64,000 bases of DNA from assembly GCA_019637175.1 (NCBI GenBank), contig JAHBWD010000009.1:124001-188000 (forward strand). The letters are read 5' to 3'. The DNA is from Labilithrix sp. GTDB lineage: Bacteria > Myxococcota_A > Polyangia > Polyangiales > Polyangiaceae. Position numbers and translations under genes: made by a program. Below the pieces are notes generated by a model. It was not told where the DNA came from and did not search any database. It was given only the letters and a program-made list of their open reading frames with translations. Shown one piece after another: positions 62,880-64,000 of this stretch (position 1 is the first letter of the stretch; each line of letters opens with the position of its first letter).

Positions 62880-64000
62880 GTGATCCGGGCGTGGCTGTCG
62901 AGAGGGGCGAGGCTCGCGGGGGCGGGAGGCTCGGGCCGCGCCGTGCTCGTCGCGCAGCTCGCGGCCATGCTCGCGGGCGTCCTTCTCCTCGGCCTGAAGT
63001 GGAGCTCGGTGCGTGACGCCGTGATCGCGCTCGATCACGGCGAGGAGCTCTTCGCCGACTTCGTCCATCACTATTACCCGACGGTTCGAGACTCGCTCCG
63101 CGAGGGCACCCCCGTCGGCGGCTTCTTCTACCCGGCGGGGTTCGCCGTGCTGATCGCGCCCCTCGGGTGGCTGTCGCTCGGCGGAGCGACGACCGTCTGG
63201 GCGGTCATCGAGCTCGGGTGCGTCGTGTGGGCGGCGACGCGCCTCGTCCGCGCGGCTTCGCCGGATCGTGCGCTGCTCGCCGTGCTCGGCGCGGCCATCA
63301 CCGTCACGAGCGTCCCCGTCCTGCACAACCTGAAATGGGGGCAGGTCTCGATCCTGATCCTGGCGACGACGAGCGCCGCGTTCATCGCCCACGCGCGCGG
63401 AAAGCGAGCGCTCGCCGCCGTCCTGCTCGGAGTCGCGACCGGCATCAAGGGCTACCCGCTCGTGTTCCTCGCGTGGTTCGCCGCGAAGGGCGATCTCCGC
63501 TTCGTGCTTCGCGCCGGCGCGGCGTGCGCGTTCACGCTCGTCGTGCTCCCGCTCCTCGTGATGGGCCCGTCGCACGCGCTCTTCTTCCAGCGCGTCACGA
63601 GCGGCGCGGTGCTCGGCGCCGCCGACGGCGTGCTCCGCGACTTCAACTCGCAGTACGCACCGGCGCTGCTCAGCCGTTTCTACGTGGGCGGCTGGGACGC
63701 CGCTCCGCCCGAGGTCATCGCGTGGAGCGAGCTCGGATCGTACGCGGCCATCAGCGGCGTCCTCGTCCTCGTGCTCATCGCGGCGCGCTCGACCGCTCCG
63801 GGCATCGCCTCGCGCCGCGACTTGCTCGGCTTCGTGCTCATCGCGTGCACGGTCCCGTTCTGGCTCCGCACGAGCTGGTCGCACTACTTCGTCCACCTGC
63901 CGGTCGCCCAGACGCTGCTCGCGGGAGCGTTCGCGCGCGAGCCGCGAGCCCGCGCGGCGCTCGCGATCGCCGTGCTGGTCGCGCCGTCGGTCTACCTCTC
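62880..64000 (+). CDS. GT87-like polytopic membrane glycosyltransferase (partial, runs off the end)
   Basis: At least 373 codons, open to the window edge. GTG start at 62880 chosen because the ATG at 62863 stops after six codons (TGA overlapping this GTG). Many hydrophobic helices follow, with a short exported loop after the first (LDHGEELFADFVHHYYPTV), and NLKWGQVSILI, the asparagine/glycine-glutamine motif of GT87 (DUF2029) mannosyl-type transferases. Family membership is likely; acceptor and donor unknown. Confidence 0.75.
   Translation, partial: MIRAWLSRGARLAGAGGSGRAVLVAQLAAMLAGVLLLGLKWSSVRDAVIALDHGEELFADFVHHYYPTVRDSLREGTPVGGFFYPAGFAVLIAPLGWLSLGGATTVWAVIELGCVVWAATRLVRAASPDRALLAVLGAAITVTSVPVLHNLKWGQVSILILATTSAAFIAHARGKRALAAVLLGVATGIKGYPLVFLAWFAAKGDLRFVLRAGAACAFTLVVLPLLVMGPSHALFFQRVTSGAVLGAADGVLRDFNSQYAPALLSRFYVGGWDAAPPEVIAWSELGSYAAISGVLVLVLIAARSTAPGIASRRDLLGFVLIACTVPFWLRTSWSHYFVHLPVAQTLLAGAFAREPRARAALAIAVLVAPSVYL

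Overview
The window is high-GC, densely coded DNA from what is most likely a myxobacterium (Myxococcota, Polyangia-like). This is inferred from the gene repertoire, not from a database search. It holds many outer-membrane-type lipoproteins, cysteine-rich secreted proteins, Ser/Thr protein kinases, an FHA-sigma54 activator, PEGA-like surface proteins, multiheme and single-heme lipoproteins, and a delta-proteobacterial-style ribosomal/RNA polymerase cluster. GTG and TTG starts and 4-bp start/stop overlaps are common. No insertion sequence, prophage or CRISPR array was seen.

Layout. 0-7.4 kb: a Sel1-repeat lipoprotein, then a minus-strand oxalate catabolism operon (oxalyl-CoA decarboxylase, a class III CoA-transferase, an oxalate-CoA-ligase-like enzyme), divergent from a PPK2 polyphosphate kinase. 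7.4-14.4 kb: a zinc-ribbon protein and an XRE regulator, an octaheme cytochrome with a membrane partner, a large propeller-like lipoprotein, and a three-gene cysteine/histidine-rich cluster. 14.5-17.3 kb: two PEGA-like membrane proteins and a regulator with two LuxR-type HTH domains. 17.4-25.2 kb: two paralogous single-heme, WD40-like lipoproteins flanking an alpha/beta hydrolase and a NatAB-like ABC exporter. 25.3-34.2 kb: an accessory, rearranged region with an EEP-family lipoprotein, a decayed HAF-repeat gene, a second copy of the PEGA-like pair with a truncated regulator, a patatin, scrambled fragments, a VapBC-like module and an intact HAF-repeat gene.

34.3-51.7 kb is the translation/transcription core, all on the minus strand: fusA-tuf-rpmG-tRNA(Trp)-secE-nusG-(cysteine-rich gene)-rplK-rplA-rplJ-rplL, a terminator, then rpoB-(lipoprotein gene)-rpoC and a second terminator. 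Two unrelated small genes are lodged in it, one between nusG and rplK and one translationally coupled between rpoB and rpoC. rpsL and rpsG are not in the window.

52.2-64 kb: two GT-C type integral-membrane glycosyltransferase-like proteins bracket a signalling island of two Ser/Thr kinases, an FHA-domain sigma54 activator and several lipoproteins. Two genes there share an 18-bp dyad about 130-140 bp upstream of their starts, which suggests co-regulation.

The best candidates for something new are the rpoB-lipoprotein-rpoC arrangement, the duplicated PEGA-pair/tandem-HTH cassette, the heme-propeller lipoproteins around an ABC exporter, the shared dyad, and the oxalate-CoA-ligase-like enzyme that lacks the usual C-terminal catalytic lysine.
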